Assembly: GCA_900552115.1 (NCBI GenBank)
Contig: URYP01000042.1
Span: 1 to 16,395, forward strand
Source of the DNA: an uncultured Oscillospiraceae bacterium
GTDB lineage: Bacteria; Bacillota; Clostridia; Oscillospirales; Acutalibacteraceae
Direction: 5' to 3'
DNA length: 16,395 bases
This document shows positions 1 to 8,300 of the stretch, one piece after another. A program made the position numbers and the translations under genes. The number at the start of each line of letters is the position of its first letter. Within the stretch, counting starts at the first letter, position 1. The notes below the pieces were generated by a model. The model saw only the letters and a list, made by a program, of their open reading frames with translations. It was not told where the DNA came from and searched no databases.

Positions 1-23
1 TCGCGGCGACAACCATTCTTCCG

Positions 24-75
24 AAGTCTTTTGCTTTGCTAAAGACTTTTTGCTCTAAAAGCTTTGCTTTTGAGC
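24..75 (-). promoter_or_regulatory. Tandem-hairpin leader RNA of an off-window gene
   Basis: Two hairpins follow directly downstream of the strong minus-strand promoter at 78-106. The first pairs 52-55 with 72-75 and 57-62 with 66-71, closing on a three-base loop (63-65). The second pairs 24-31 with 41-48 around a nine-base loop. The only start codon visible before the edge is an ATG at 14-16, but the GGAAG before it is too close to be a good ribosome binding site. The transcript therefore probably serves a gene or RNA lying left of the window. Read on the plus strand, the second hairpin is followed by TTTTT (46-50 region), so it could instead terminate a plus-strand gene ending off-window. 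The pairing is seen; the role is inferred. Confidence 0.4.
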
Positions 76-77
76 CT

Positions 78-106
78 ATTATACCATAATTTACAGCGAT
101 TTTCAA
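78..106 (-). promoter_or_regulatory. Strong sigma-A promoter, minus strand
   Basis: On the minus strand, TTGAAA (101-106) lies exactly 17 bp from a consensus TATAAT (78-83). The -10 is preceded by TGG, which gives an extended -10. This is the best promoter match in the window. It points out of the left edge, so its gene is not visible. Its -10 surroundings closely resemble those of the purL promoter at 9209-9217. Confidence 0.8.
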
Positions 107-120
107 TTCGCTAGTGTAAT

Positions 121-176
121 ACCACCCACTGATAGTCTCGGTGGAGTTGTGGCAGGGCTTTGCCCCGTCTATTTTT
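121..176. other. Structured intergenic stretch, no gene
   Basis: The space between the GT2 terminator and the left-edge promoter has no credible ORF. It holds an inverted repeat, CCACC (about 121-126) against GGTGG (140-145 region). It also holds a hairpin with stem GGGC/GCCC (155-158 with 162-165), loop TTT, followed on the plus strand by CGTCTATTTTT. The latter could act as a plus-strand terminator, but no plus-strand gene precedes it. It may be part of a dispersed intergenic repeat, which this window alone cannot show. Confidence 0.3.
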
Positions 177-225
177 ACAATGCCTCAAGCGGAAAGGTTA
201 GAGGCTATTCATCTTAGAATACTGA

Positions 226-258
226 AAACAGCGGAAAGCCTCTTGCTTCCCGCTGTTT
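226..258 (-). terminator. Terminator after the glycosyltransferase operon
   Basis: A hairpin begins 3 nt after the TAG stop of the GT2 gene. Positions 226-239 pair with 245-258, with one mismatch (235/249), around a five-base loop. On the minus strand a moderately U-rich tract follows (TTTTCAGTATT). The position and long stem fit a rho-independent terminator closing the minus-strand envelope operon. On the plus strand the stem is followed by TATACTATTTTT, so it may work in both directions. Confidence 0.65.
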
Positions 259-261
259 ATA

Positions 262-1209
262 CTATTTTTCTTCGCCCAACCAGGTCTCTACCCAAAACCG
301 GGGACGCCCTTTGACTTCGCTATAAATTTTTCCAATGTATTCGCCGCACACACCGACGCCCAACAGCTGGATCCCGCCAAGCAGCCACAAGGAGGCCAGA
401 AATGCCGTTGTCCCGGCCGCCGGCAGGCCGGCAACCGCTGCGACCAAGGCGTAAAGCAGGGCCAACAGGCTGATGGTGACGATCAGCCCACCGATGCTGC
501 AAATGAGCCGCAGGGGTTTAACGCTGAAAGAGGTGATTCCCTGGATGGCAAAATTAAACATTTTTTTAAGTGGGTATTTCGATTCACCGGCGGCGCGTTC
601 CCCACGGTCATAGTAGACCGTGTCGCTTTTGTACCCGATCAGCGGCACCATTCCCCGCAAGAACAGGTTGACCTCCGGATAATGCGCCAGCGCCTCCAGC
701 GCCTCATTTCCCATGAGCCGGTAATCCGCATGGTTATACACGCTTTCAACCCCCATGGAAGACATGAGCTTATAAAATGCCAGAGCTGTCTTGCGCTTGA
801 AAAACGTATCGGTATCCCTCTTTTTCCGCACTCCATACACCACTTGGCAGCCTTCCTCATATTTATCGAGGAAACCGTCGATGGCATTGATATCGTCCTG
901 CAGGTCGGCGTCCATGGAAACAGCCGCATCACAGTGATCCTTTATGGTCATCAGTCCCGCCAGCAGGGCATTTTGGTGCCCGACGTTATGCGCCAGTTTC
1001 AGGCCGGTAAACAGCGGATCCTGCGCGTGCAGCGATGCAATGATCGACCAGGTCTGGTCCTTACTGCCGTCGTCCACCAGCAACACCCGGCTGTCTGGCG
1101 ATATCCGGTTTTGCTCCATCAGCGTATGCATCTTGTGATCGATCGCTTTGGCCGTAAGCGGCAAGACCTCCTGCTCATTATAACAGGGAATTACCAAAAA
1201 CAATCGCAT
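262..1209 (-). CDS. GtrB-type polyprenyl-phosphate glycosyltransferase (GT2)
   Basis: A 315-aa family 2 glycosyltransferase, membrane-anchored and facing the cytosol. By family it transfers a sugar from a nucleotide donor to undecaprenyl phosphate. The GT-A fold is visible: IPCYNE near residue 7, VDDGS at 45-49, and the DxD-type metal/nucleotide motif in SMDADLQDD (D100, D102). Two predicted transmembrane helices lie at about 235-258 and 268-290, the C-terminal layout of GtrB/DPM1-like enzymes. The ATG at 1209 has GGAGAGG at a good distance. The gene sits 13 nt after a large GT-C-like membrane protein, the usual pairing of a lipid-linked sugar donor synthase with its extracytoplasmic transferase. 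The sugar cannot be told from sequence. It is last in the operon and followed by a hairpin terminator. Confidence 0.88.
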   Translation of the reverse strand: MRLFLVIPCYNEQEVLPLTAKAIDHKMHTLMEQNRISPDSRVLLVDDGSKDQTWSIIASLHAQDPLFTGLKLAHNVGHQNALLAGLMTIKDHCDAAVSMDADLQDDINAIDGFLDKYEEGCQVVYGVRKKRDTDTFFKRKTALAFYKLMSSMGVESVYNHADYRLMGNEALEALAHYPEVNLFLRGMVPLIGYKSDTVYYDRGERAAGESKYPLKKMFNFAIQGITSFSVKPLRLICSIGGLIVTISLLALLYALVAAVAGLPAAGTTAFLASLWLLGGIQLLGVGVCGEYIGKIYSEVKGRPRFWVETWLGEEK

Positions 1210-1222
1210 TGTGACCTCTCCT

Positions 1223-3379
1223 TTATTTCCAGAACGTCAGCAGACGTTCCAGCCGGTAATACTCGAGTTGCAGGGAAACGCCCCCCACGGTAACGTCGTC
1301 GGGAACCCGGGCGAACACCAACGCGGTCGTCGAGATAAAGCACCAAATCGCGCTGACCAGCATAACCGTTGTGAGGAACCGCCGCATACGGGGATTTCCG
1401 CAGCGGCCGTATACATAAAAACAAACCAACATGCCCGCCAGAACCAGTTGCCAGGCAAAGTCTACCGAATAGCGCAGGGCATAGCCGCTCTCCCACGTCA
1501 TCGCCATCAGGATCAACGGGATAATTACCGCTGGAATACCGACAATAGCCAGCAGTTTGCCCCGTTTCCTCCAGCTCATGGGCCGGAGCGCACGGGGCGC
1601 ATAGGCCAGGCCTCCCAGCGGAAGCGCCCGCCACAGCAAGCCGAGCGCCTGAGATGTTTCAAAGTAATAATAGGCGTTTGTCTCAAGCTGATGAATACCG
1701 CCCTTTATAAACGGGAAACTCAGCGTCAGCTGGGGCAGGGCAAACAGCAAATTGTACAGACTGATCGCCGCCAGCCGTCCGTAATATTCCGTATGGGTAA
1801 AGTCATTGATTGTCAGGGAATACTGGATACCAAATTCAAACACCGAACCGAACCGGGCATAATTATATGCCATCTGCAACAGCCCGAACACCACATAAGG
1901 CAGCAGGGCGGCCAACACATAGCGCACCATATGCCGCTTTTGTTCCGGCCGCGCCTGCTGCCGGCGATAGGGTTCCAGACCAAACCAAAGCCAGACCACC
2001 GCCGCCAGCGCATACAGGGCGAAGGTGGGCCGGGACAGCACCGCCAGCGATACGGCCACCGCCGCCAAAGTCAACCGGTAGAGGCGTATAGGCTTGTCCC
2101 TCAGCAGACCGGAAGTCGCCATAAAATACAAACCCAAGGCAAAAAACATGAATCCGGACGCTTCCGCCATTTCATAAAAATAGGGGCGGTATACACTAAA
2201 CTGAATGCCGGTCGCTGTCAAGAGAATTAGCAGGCCCGCCATGGCAATATTGAACGGCACCTGCCGCATTCGTCGCCGCATCAGGGCGCAATAGGCCGCC
2301 GCGAGGAACGCGGTGCCCAGTAATCCAAAAATCAGGCAGGCATAATCGGTAGGGAAATAGTATCCCGTCAGCAGATGATAGGGTAAAAAGAGCACCAGCA
2401 CCGGCGCAATACCATAATAGGAATAATACTTTCCATTATAGAGCAAATGATCCCACTGGTAATCAACGTCCCCGTTTTCCCGGGCCGCCCATTCATAGGG
2501 ATGCTCCATATCCAGCAATTCTTTTGATGGTTCTTTAAGCAGCGAAACCTGCCCCGCTTCGAACGCGTCCACCAGTTCCTGGGATATCTGATTGCCCGAC
2601 TCGGCCGTAAAGGATTTCGTGTGGATAAACGGCGTTTCATACAAAGCAAACATGCCCCAGAGCGAGAAGAGAAAAAGCGCGGTGATCGCCACCGGGGTCC
2701 AGCGATGTACGGGCTGGTTCTCGGTATAGGCTTTTTGAAACGAGGGCGCTTTGCGAAAAACGTAGAAGCCCACGATTAACAGCCAAAAGAAAGCCACACG
2801 GCCCGCCGAAAACCGAATCGGCACCATGCGGTTGGTCTCCAGGCCTCGAATAAGGAGGGTTTCCCCCGGCGTCACATGAAGACGAATTTTCAAATTGCCC
2901 GTTTCGCCCGCATAATAACAGGGCATATAGTTGGTTGACGGGGTGTTTTTTACAATTTCCAGATACGCCGGGCTTTCCAGGTAGTCATGATGAGCGTCAT
3001 CGGTATAATACATGTCCGCCTGAAGAATGTAATGGTCCTTTTTCTGGGTCTGCACATCTAAAAAGAAAGTGCCCATTCTCTGCTGAACCGCAAACTCAAT
3101 ATACGGCCGGCCGGACTGCGCGATATACAAATCCGGATTCAGAGAGGACTGTTCCAGTCCCTCCACGGCTAACGCATCCTCCATGGAAAAGGACTTTTGC
3201 TCATAGGATCCAAATGCCAGGCGAAAGGAACGAAAATTAAAAACGAACAGCTCGATGGCTAACAGGATAAGCAGCGTGACTATAGAAAACCGCAACAAAC
3301 GTTTTCCAAAGCCGGTTCGGTCCCTTCGAAACAGAATATCCGCATTCCAGTCATTTTTTGTTTCTAATGGATTCATCAC
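1223..3379 (-). CDS. Polytopic GT-C-like membrane glycosyltransferase
   Basis: A 718-aa integral membrane protein with about 11-13 hydrophobic segments. One N-terminal helix (about 28-50) precedes an extracytoplasmic domain of about 140 residues. Two helices and a second outer loop follow; this loop carries the YEWAAR and WDHLLYNGKYYSYYG motifs. The rest is a helix-rich body. This resembles the uncharacterised glycosyltransferase-39/RgtA-like proteins found beside GtrB in Clostridia. The likely role is to move a sugar from a polyprenyl-phosphate carrier onto a surface acceptor; this is inferred from topology and neighbour, as the substrate is unknown. The GTG start at 3379 forms a GTGA overlap with the kinase stop, and AAGGAG lies 10 nt upstream. 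ATG at 3376 is the alternative start. Both imply translational coupling. Confidence 0.75.
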   Translation of the reverse strand: MMNPLETKNDWNADILFRRDRTGFGKRLLRFSIVTLLILLAIELFVFNFRSFRLAFGSYEQKSFSMEDALAVEGLEQSSLNPDLYIAQSGRPYIEFAVQQRMGTFFLDVQTQKKDHYILQADMYYTDDAHHDYLESPAYLEIVKNTPSTNYMPCYYAGETGNLKIRLHVTPGETLLIRGLETNRMVPIRFSAGRVAFFWLLIVGFYVFRKAPSFQKAYTENQPVHRWTPVAITALFLFSLWGMFALYETPFIHTKSFTAESGNQISQELVDAFEAGQVSLLKEPSKELLDMEHPYEWAARENGDVDYQWDHLLYNGKYYSYYGIAPVLVLFLPYHLLTGYYFPTDYACLIFGLLGTAFLAAAYCALMRRRMRQVPFNIAMAGLLILLTATGIQFSVYRPYFYEMAEASGFMFFALGLYFMATSGLLRDKPIRLYRLTLAAVAVSLAVLSRPTFALYALAAVVWLWFGLEPYRRQQARPEQKRHMVRYVLAALLPYVVFGLLQMAYNYARFGSVFEFGIQYSLTINDFTHTEYYGRLAAISLYNLLFALPQLTLSFPFIKGGIHQLETNAYYYFETSQALGLLWRALPLGGLAYAPRALRPMSWRKRGKLLAIVGIPAVIIPLILMAMTWESGYALRYSVDFAWQLVLAGMLVCFYVYGRCGNPRMRRFLTTVMLVSAIWCFISTTALVFARVPDDVTVGGVSLQLEYYRLERLLTFWK

Positions 3380-3876
3380 GTTATGTTGTCTCCTTGTTCC
3401 TGTGCTGGTACGGCTATCGCCATTTCAGATGGCAAAGGCGGTTCGAACCACGCGTCAAACCGCCTTCTCATCTCATCATTCACGATATACTCCCGCCGAG
3501 AGGACTGCCGCAGGTGCTCGTTGCGTTTTTCCAGCCGCGCCTGCCGTGTCTCGCTCGGTGCCGACACATGATACAGAACCACGGGAATTCCCCGCTCCTG
3601 AAAATAAGCTCTTGCCGCCTCCCGTTCATCACGGTACCAGAAGCCATGATCCAAAACAGAGTCGACTCCCAGCGTCCACAGGGCAGCCGCCTGCTCTTCC
3701 AGAAAACGAAGCGCGCGGGATTCCATCTCCCGCTGCCGCTCGCCCAAACAGTGGTCAAACATGGTCAGCATCAGTTCGTCGCAGGACAGCACCATAGCCC
3801 CCTGCCGGGCCAACCGGGCGGCCAGCGTCGATTTCCCGCTGGCCACCTGTCCACATACCATATATACCGTCGCCAT
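3376..3876 (-). CDS. Predicted P-loop kinase (AAA_33 type)
   Basis: A 166-aa soluble nucleotide-binding protein. The Walker A motif is G9-QVASGK-S16-T17. A conserved Asp lies at 33 (SCDEL) and a second in VLDHGFWYRDERE (D76). An Arg-rich segment (RLEKRN, SRREY) and the C-terminal FEPP motif follow. This pattern matches the small predicted-kinase family distantly related to zeta toxins and shikimate/gluconate kinases; the substrate is unknown. The ATG at 3876 is chosen because GGGGAGGG lies just upstream on the minus strand. A longer reading to 4017 would run through the glycine-repeat DNA of the preceding gene in another frame and gives an Ala/Glu low-complexity artefact. It lies 13 nt after the TPM gene and overlaps the next gene by 4 nt, so it is embedded in the envelope operon. 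No antitoxin partner is seen. Confidence 0.75.
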   Translation of the reverse strand: MATVYMVCGQVASGKSTLAARLARQGAMVLSCDELMLTMFDHCLGERQREMESRALRFLEEQAAALWTLGVDSVLDHGFWYRDEREAARAYFQERGIPVVLYHVSAPSETRQARLEKRNEHLRQSSRREYIVNDEMRRRFDAWFEPPLPSEMAIAVPAQEQGDNIT

Positions 3877-3889
3877 AGGTGGCCCTCCC

Positions 3890-4690
3890 CTAAAATCCGC
3901 GGGAGCTCCCGCCTCCGCTGAAGCCGCCTCCGCCTCCACTGAAGCCGCCTCCTCCGCCGAAACCACCGCCTCCGCCGAAACCGCCGCCAAATCCGCCGCG
4001 GCCTCCGCCATGCCCAAACGGCCCCATATGGAACCAGATGGGGAACCGGGGAACGATTAGGAACACGACCAGCAATACGATGCCGATACCGACGATTCCC
4101 CCCACGGACAAGTCGTCCTCATCCTCTCCAGCCGGCAGCCGGTCCGCAGGGACATATCCCTCCTCCGCTTCCAGGCCGAATTCAAGATACACCTCGTTGA
4201 CGATGGCGCGGTAGGCCTGCTGCATACCGGTGGAAAAGTCGTTCTTTTTAAAGGACGGAACCGCATAGTTATCGAGAATACGGCCGGACTTGCCATCCGT
4301 GATGGCGCCCTCCAAGCCGCTTCCCACCTCAATGCGCACCTGTCGCTCATCCACAGCGAGCAACAGCAGCACACCCGAATCCTGTTCCGCGTCCCCCAGT
4401 TTCCAGGCGCGGGCCAGCTCGAAGCTATAATCCTCGAGGGCCTCGCCGTCGAGCGATTCTACCGTGACCGCCACCACCTGGGCTTTGGTTTTCTCCTGCA
4501 GCTGTACGCCCATGGCGTACATGGCATTTTCCGCGTCCTCAGATAGGACCCCCGCAAAATCGTTGACAAAAAAGCGGTCGGTCGGCGTCAGCGCCGCTGC
4601 CGCCTGTGCATCGTCACAGCCGCTGAGCAGGCAGAGAAACAGGCTGAGCAGGCAAAGCCACACAGCCGCCCGCGCCGTCCGTCTGTTCAT
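3890..4690 (-). CDS. TPM-domain lipoprotein with glycine-rich tail (YgcG-like)
   Basis: A 266-aa envelope protein. Residues 1-25 form a lipoprotein signal peptide: basic N-terminus, hydrophobic core, lipobox LLSGC with Cys25 as probable lipidation site. A TPM domain (about 35-155) follows, with FVNDFAGVLS, VRIEVGSGLEGAITD and GRILD. A transmembrane helix lies at about 195-215 and then a Gly/Phe/Ser tail of about 40 residues made of repeated GGGGGF-type units. TPM proteins of this layout commonly sit beside LemA, as here (14 nt downstream of lemA); their molecular function is poorly known. A GTG at 4699 also begins the frame, but AAGGCGG lies only 1 nt from it and 9-10 nt from the ATG at 4690, so the ATG is preferred. 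Confidence 0.82.
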   Translation of the reverse strand: MNRRTARAAVWLCLLSLFLCLLSGCDDAQAAAALTPTDRFFVNDFAGVLSEDAENAMYAMGVQLQEKTKAQVVAVTVESLDGEALEDYSFELARAWKLGDAEQDSGVLLLLAVDERQVRIEVGSGLEGAITDGKSGRILDNYAVPSFKKNDFSTGMQQAYRAIVNEVYLEFGLEAEEGYVPADRLPAGEDEDDLSVGGIVGIGIVLLVVFLIVPRFPIWFHMGPFGHGGGRGGFGGGFGGGGGFGGGGGFSGGGGGFSGGGSSRGF

Positions 4691-4704
4691 AAGCCGCACC
4701 CGCC

Positions 4705-5274
4705 TTAAAAGTTGACGTCGGGAGCGTCTTCGGAACCGGCCGCGCTCTCGAAGTAGTCCACCTTATCGAACCCACCCATGCCGGCGATGATCGACGTGGG
4801 GAACTTGCGGATTTTGGCATTGTACTCTTTGGCCGTATCGTTGTAATCCTGGCGGGCTTTCTGCAGCCGGTTTTCGGTGCCGGCCAGCTCATCCTGCAAA
4901 TTGATGAAATTTTCATTGGCCTTGAGCTGCGGATAATTCTCCACAATCACCATAAGGCGGGACAGCGCCGACGACAACTCGCCGTTGGCCGCATCCTGCT
5001 CCGACAGGGTCTGCGCCCCGGCCAGCTTGGCACGGGCGTCAGCGATTGCGGTATAGACCTCTTCCTCGTGCTGGGCGTATCCCTTGACGGTATTTACCAG
5101 ATTGGGAATCAGATCCGACCGCCGCTGAAGCTGCGTCTGAATAGCCGCCTGTTTGTTCTCCACATTTTCTTCCAATCCGACCAGGTTGTTGTAGCTGCCC
5201 ACACCCCATATAATGGGAAGCGCGATGACGACGGCGACAACGGCCACGATAATCCACAAAGTCTTCTTTTTCAT
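4705..5274 (-). CDS. lemA: LemA family membrane protein
   Basis: A 189-aa LemA-fold protein. One N-terminal transmembrane helix (about 5-23) follows a KKK start, leaving a helical domain outside or at the membrane. The family signature is present in QLQRRSDLIPNLVNTVKGYA (about 48-67). A central LKANENFINLQDELAGTENR helix and a C-terminal FP-rich segment follow. Length is typical for the family. AAGGAGG lies 9 nt before the ATG. It is the first gene after purL (40-nt gap, no terminator seen) and is paired with the TPM gene, as in many Bacillota. The biochemical role of LemA is not established; partner membrane proteases have been proposed for some members. Confidence 0.9.
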   Translation of the reverse strand: MKKKTLWIIVAVVAVVIALPIIWGVGSYNNLVGLEENVENKQAAIQTQLQRRSDLIPNLVNTVKGYAQHEEEVYTAIADARAKLAGAQTLSEQDAANGELSSALSRLMVIVENYPQLKANENFINLQDELAGTENRLQKARQDYNDTAKEYNAKIRKFPTSIIAGMGGFDKVDYFESAAGSEDAPDVNF

Positions 5275-5314
5275 GCTATCGACCTCCTTGTTCTCTACTC
5301 AGTATCGGCTTATT

Positions 5315-8300
5315 TTACGCAAAATATCGCACGCCGCTTTCAAACAATTTTTGGTCTTTTTCGCCGGGAACATTGCGGTACAGGTCCTCGCCGCGGCGTT
5401 CGCTGTGGCACATTTTTCCAAACACCCGGCCGTCCGGCGAGGTAATGCCCTCCACCGCGCAGACCGAGCCGTTGGGGTTCCAGATCGTCTCTCCAGCCGG
5501 CTCTCCGCTTAGATCCACATACTGGGTAGCCACCTGCCCGTTGGCGACCAACTGCTGCATCACGGCTTCGTCCGCAATAAAGCGGCCCTCGCCATGCGAT
5601 ACCGGAACACAGTGGATGTCGCCCGCTTCACAGCCGGCCAGCCAGGGCGATTTCACCGAGCTTACCCGGGTATATACCATACGGCTGACATGGCGGCCCA
5701 ACGAATTGAAGGTCAACGTAGGCGCGCTGTCGGTCAGCGGACGGATTTCGCCATAGGGTACAAGGCCCAGCTTAATCAGCGCCTGGAACCCGTTGCAGAT
5801 GCCCAGCATCAGCCCGTCCCGGTTGCCAAGCAGATCGGCGATCGCTTCAGCCAGCCGGGGATTACGCAGGGTCGTCGCAATAAATTTACCCGATCCGTCC
5901 GGCTCGTCACCGCCTGAAAATCCGCCGGGCAGCATGACGATTTGCGCGGCGCGAATGGCTTTTTCCATACGGTCGATGGTCTCCTCAATGCCCGCCGGCG
6001 TCAGGTTCTTAACCACCAGTGTGTCCGCCTGCGCGCCTGCGCGCTCAAAGGCCCGCGCGGTATCGTATTCGCAGTTGGTACCCGGGAACACCGGGATAAA
6101 CACGCGCGGCTTTGCCGTACGGACAGCCGGCGGCTGGATATTGCGCTGCTCATAAAGCTTGACCTGCGGCGTCATGACCGATGCCGGTTTAGCGTTCACC
6201 GGGAATATCGGTTCCAACGGCTCCATCCAGGCATGAATCAGATCATCGAGTTCCAGCGCTTCGCCGTCCAGAATGATTTCTTCTTCAGCAATCGTCGAGC
6301 CCACCAGCGTATAAGACAGCCCCTCCAGACACATGTCGCCTTCTTTAAGCTCCAGCACCAGTGAGCCGGCCAGCGGCGCAAACAGCGTTTGCCGGTCGAT
6401 ATCTTGATTAAAGGCAAAACCGATCTTATTGCCGAAGCTCATACGGGCAATGGTTGCCGCCAGGCCGCCTTCCCTGACCACACCGGCCGCATTGGCAACG
6501 CCAAACCGCACCAACTGCGCCACTTCGTCATAGAGTACTTTCGTTTTTTCAAAATCCGGCAGCAGGGTTTTTTCATCCACCGGCAGGGGCAGGAACGCCA
6601 CCAGCGACCCGCTTTTCTGGAACGCGGCCGTACCGGTTTTGGAAGCCTCTGTCATACCCAGCGCAAAGCTGACCAGCGTAGGCGGCACGTCCATCTCATT
6701 GAAACTGCCCGACATGGAGTCCTTGCCGCCGATGGACGGTACGCCGAACTCTTTTTGGGCAAGGAACGCGCCCAGCAGCGCCGCCGCCGGCTTGCCCCAC
6801 CGCTGTGGGACATCCCTCAGCCGCTCGAAGTATTCCTGGAACGTAAGCCGGGCTTTAAACGGTTCCGCACCGGTCGCGGCCAACTTGGCCAGCGACAGGG
6901 TAACGGCGTAAGCCGCTCCATGGAAAGGACTCCAACGGGAAATACCCGGCATGAACCCATAAGTCATGGCCGTAGCCGTGTCGGTTTCCCCGGTCAGCAC
7001 CGGCAGCTTGGCTACCATGCCCTCCTCCGGCGTCAGCTGATACCGGCCGGCAAAGGGCATATTGACCGTCGAGGCGCCGATGCTGGCGTCAAACCGCTCG
7101 ACCAGCCCTTTTTGGCAGGCCACTTCGAGCCGGCGCAGATTTTCCTTGAACGCCTGCGGCAGCGGAATAATCGATAAACCGGAGGGCACCATGGTGCGAT
7201 AATCCGTATCCGGGTTGGGAGCGGTAATGACCGCTTTCGCTGTCTGTGTCACGCCGTTGGTATCCAGGAACGCGCGGCTGACATCGACAATGCGGTCGCC
7301 CCGCCAGGACATCCGCAGCCGTTCTTCCGCGGTGACGACCGCCACCGCGGTGGCCTCGAGGTTTTCTTCCCCCGCCGCGGCGATAAACGCCTCCACATCG
7401 GCAGGATCGAGAACCACGGCCATGCGTTCCTGCGATTCTGAAATCGCCAGCTCGGTGCCGTCCAGCCCCTCATATTTTTTGGGGACCTGGTCCAGGTCGA
7501 TTTTCAGTCCCGGCGCAAGCTCACCAATGGCCACGCAGACGCCGCCCGCACCAAAGTCGTTGCAGCGTTTGATCATGCGGGATATACGGCCGTCACGGAA
7601 CAGCCGCTGGATTTTACGTTCAGTGGGCGGATTGCCCTTCTGCACCTCCGCACCGCAGGTGTCGATCGATTCCGACGTATGCGCCTTGGAGGAGCCGGTT
7701 GCGCCGCCGCAGCCATCCCGCCCGGTACGGCCGCCGAGCAGCACGATCACATCGCCCGCCGCCGGCACTTCCCGCACCACGTTGTCCTTGGGGGACGCGC
7801 CGACCACGGCGCCGATTTCCAGCCGTTTGGCCACGTAGCCGGGATCGTACAGCTCGGCGACCTGACCGGTGGCCAAACCGATCTGGTTACCGTAGGACGA
7901 ATAGCCCGACGCGGCGCCTGTGGTGATTTTCCGGCTGGGAAGCTTGCCTTCCAGCGTGTCTTCCAGCGAAACCCGCGGGTCGCCGCTGCCGGTTACCCGC
8001 ATCGCCTGGTACACATACGCCCGGCCGGACAGCGGATCGCGGATCGCACCGCCCAGACAGGTGGCCGCGCCGCCGAACGGCTCGATCTCCGTGGGATGAT
8101 TATGGGTCTCATTTTTAAACTGCACCAGCCACCGTTCGGTTTTGCCGTCAATTACCACCGGCACCTCGATGGAACAGGCGTTGATCTCCTCCGATTCGTC
8201 CAAATCGGGAATTTTGCCCTGCTTTTTCAGCAGCCGCATGCCCATGGTGGCCATATCCATCAGGGATACGTTTTTCTGGGGCAGCCGTTCACCGTAGACT

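Noticed and set aside
1211..2230. A 339-codon open frame on the plus strand
   Set aside because: It is antisense to the membrane transferase; the Gln/His/Arg-rich product is a shadow of hydrophobic codons read backwards.
3376..3876. Zeta-toxin type toxin gene
   Set aside because: The P-loop kinase shares the fold, but no antitoxin ORF is adjacent and it is translationally coupled inside an envelope operon, so a toxin call is not supported.
3893..4010. Short tandem DNA repeat resembling a repeat array
   Set aside because: The periodic CCTCCGCCGAA-type units simply encode the Gly/Phe tail of the TPM protein; spacing is irregular and there are no spacers, so it is not a CRISPR.
3877..4017. N-terminal extension of the kinase by 47 Ala/Glu-rich residues
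   Set aside because: This part reads the glycine-repeat DNA of the TPM gene in another frame; a good RBS and ATG at 3876 start the protein just before its Walker A motif.
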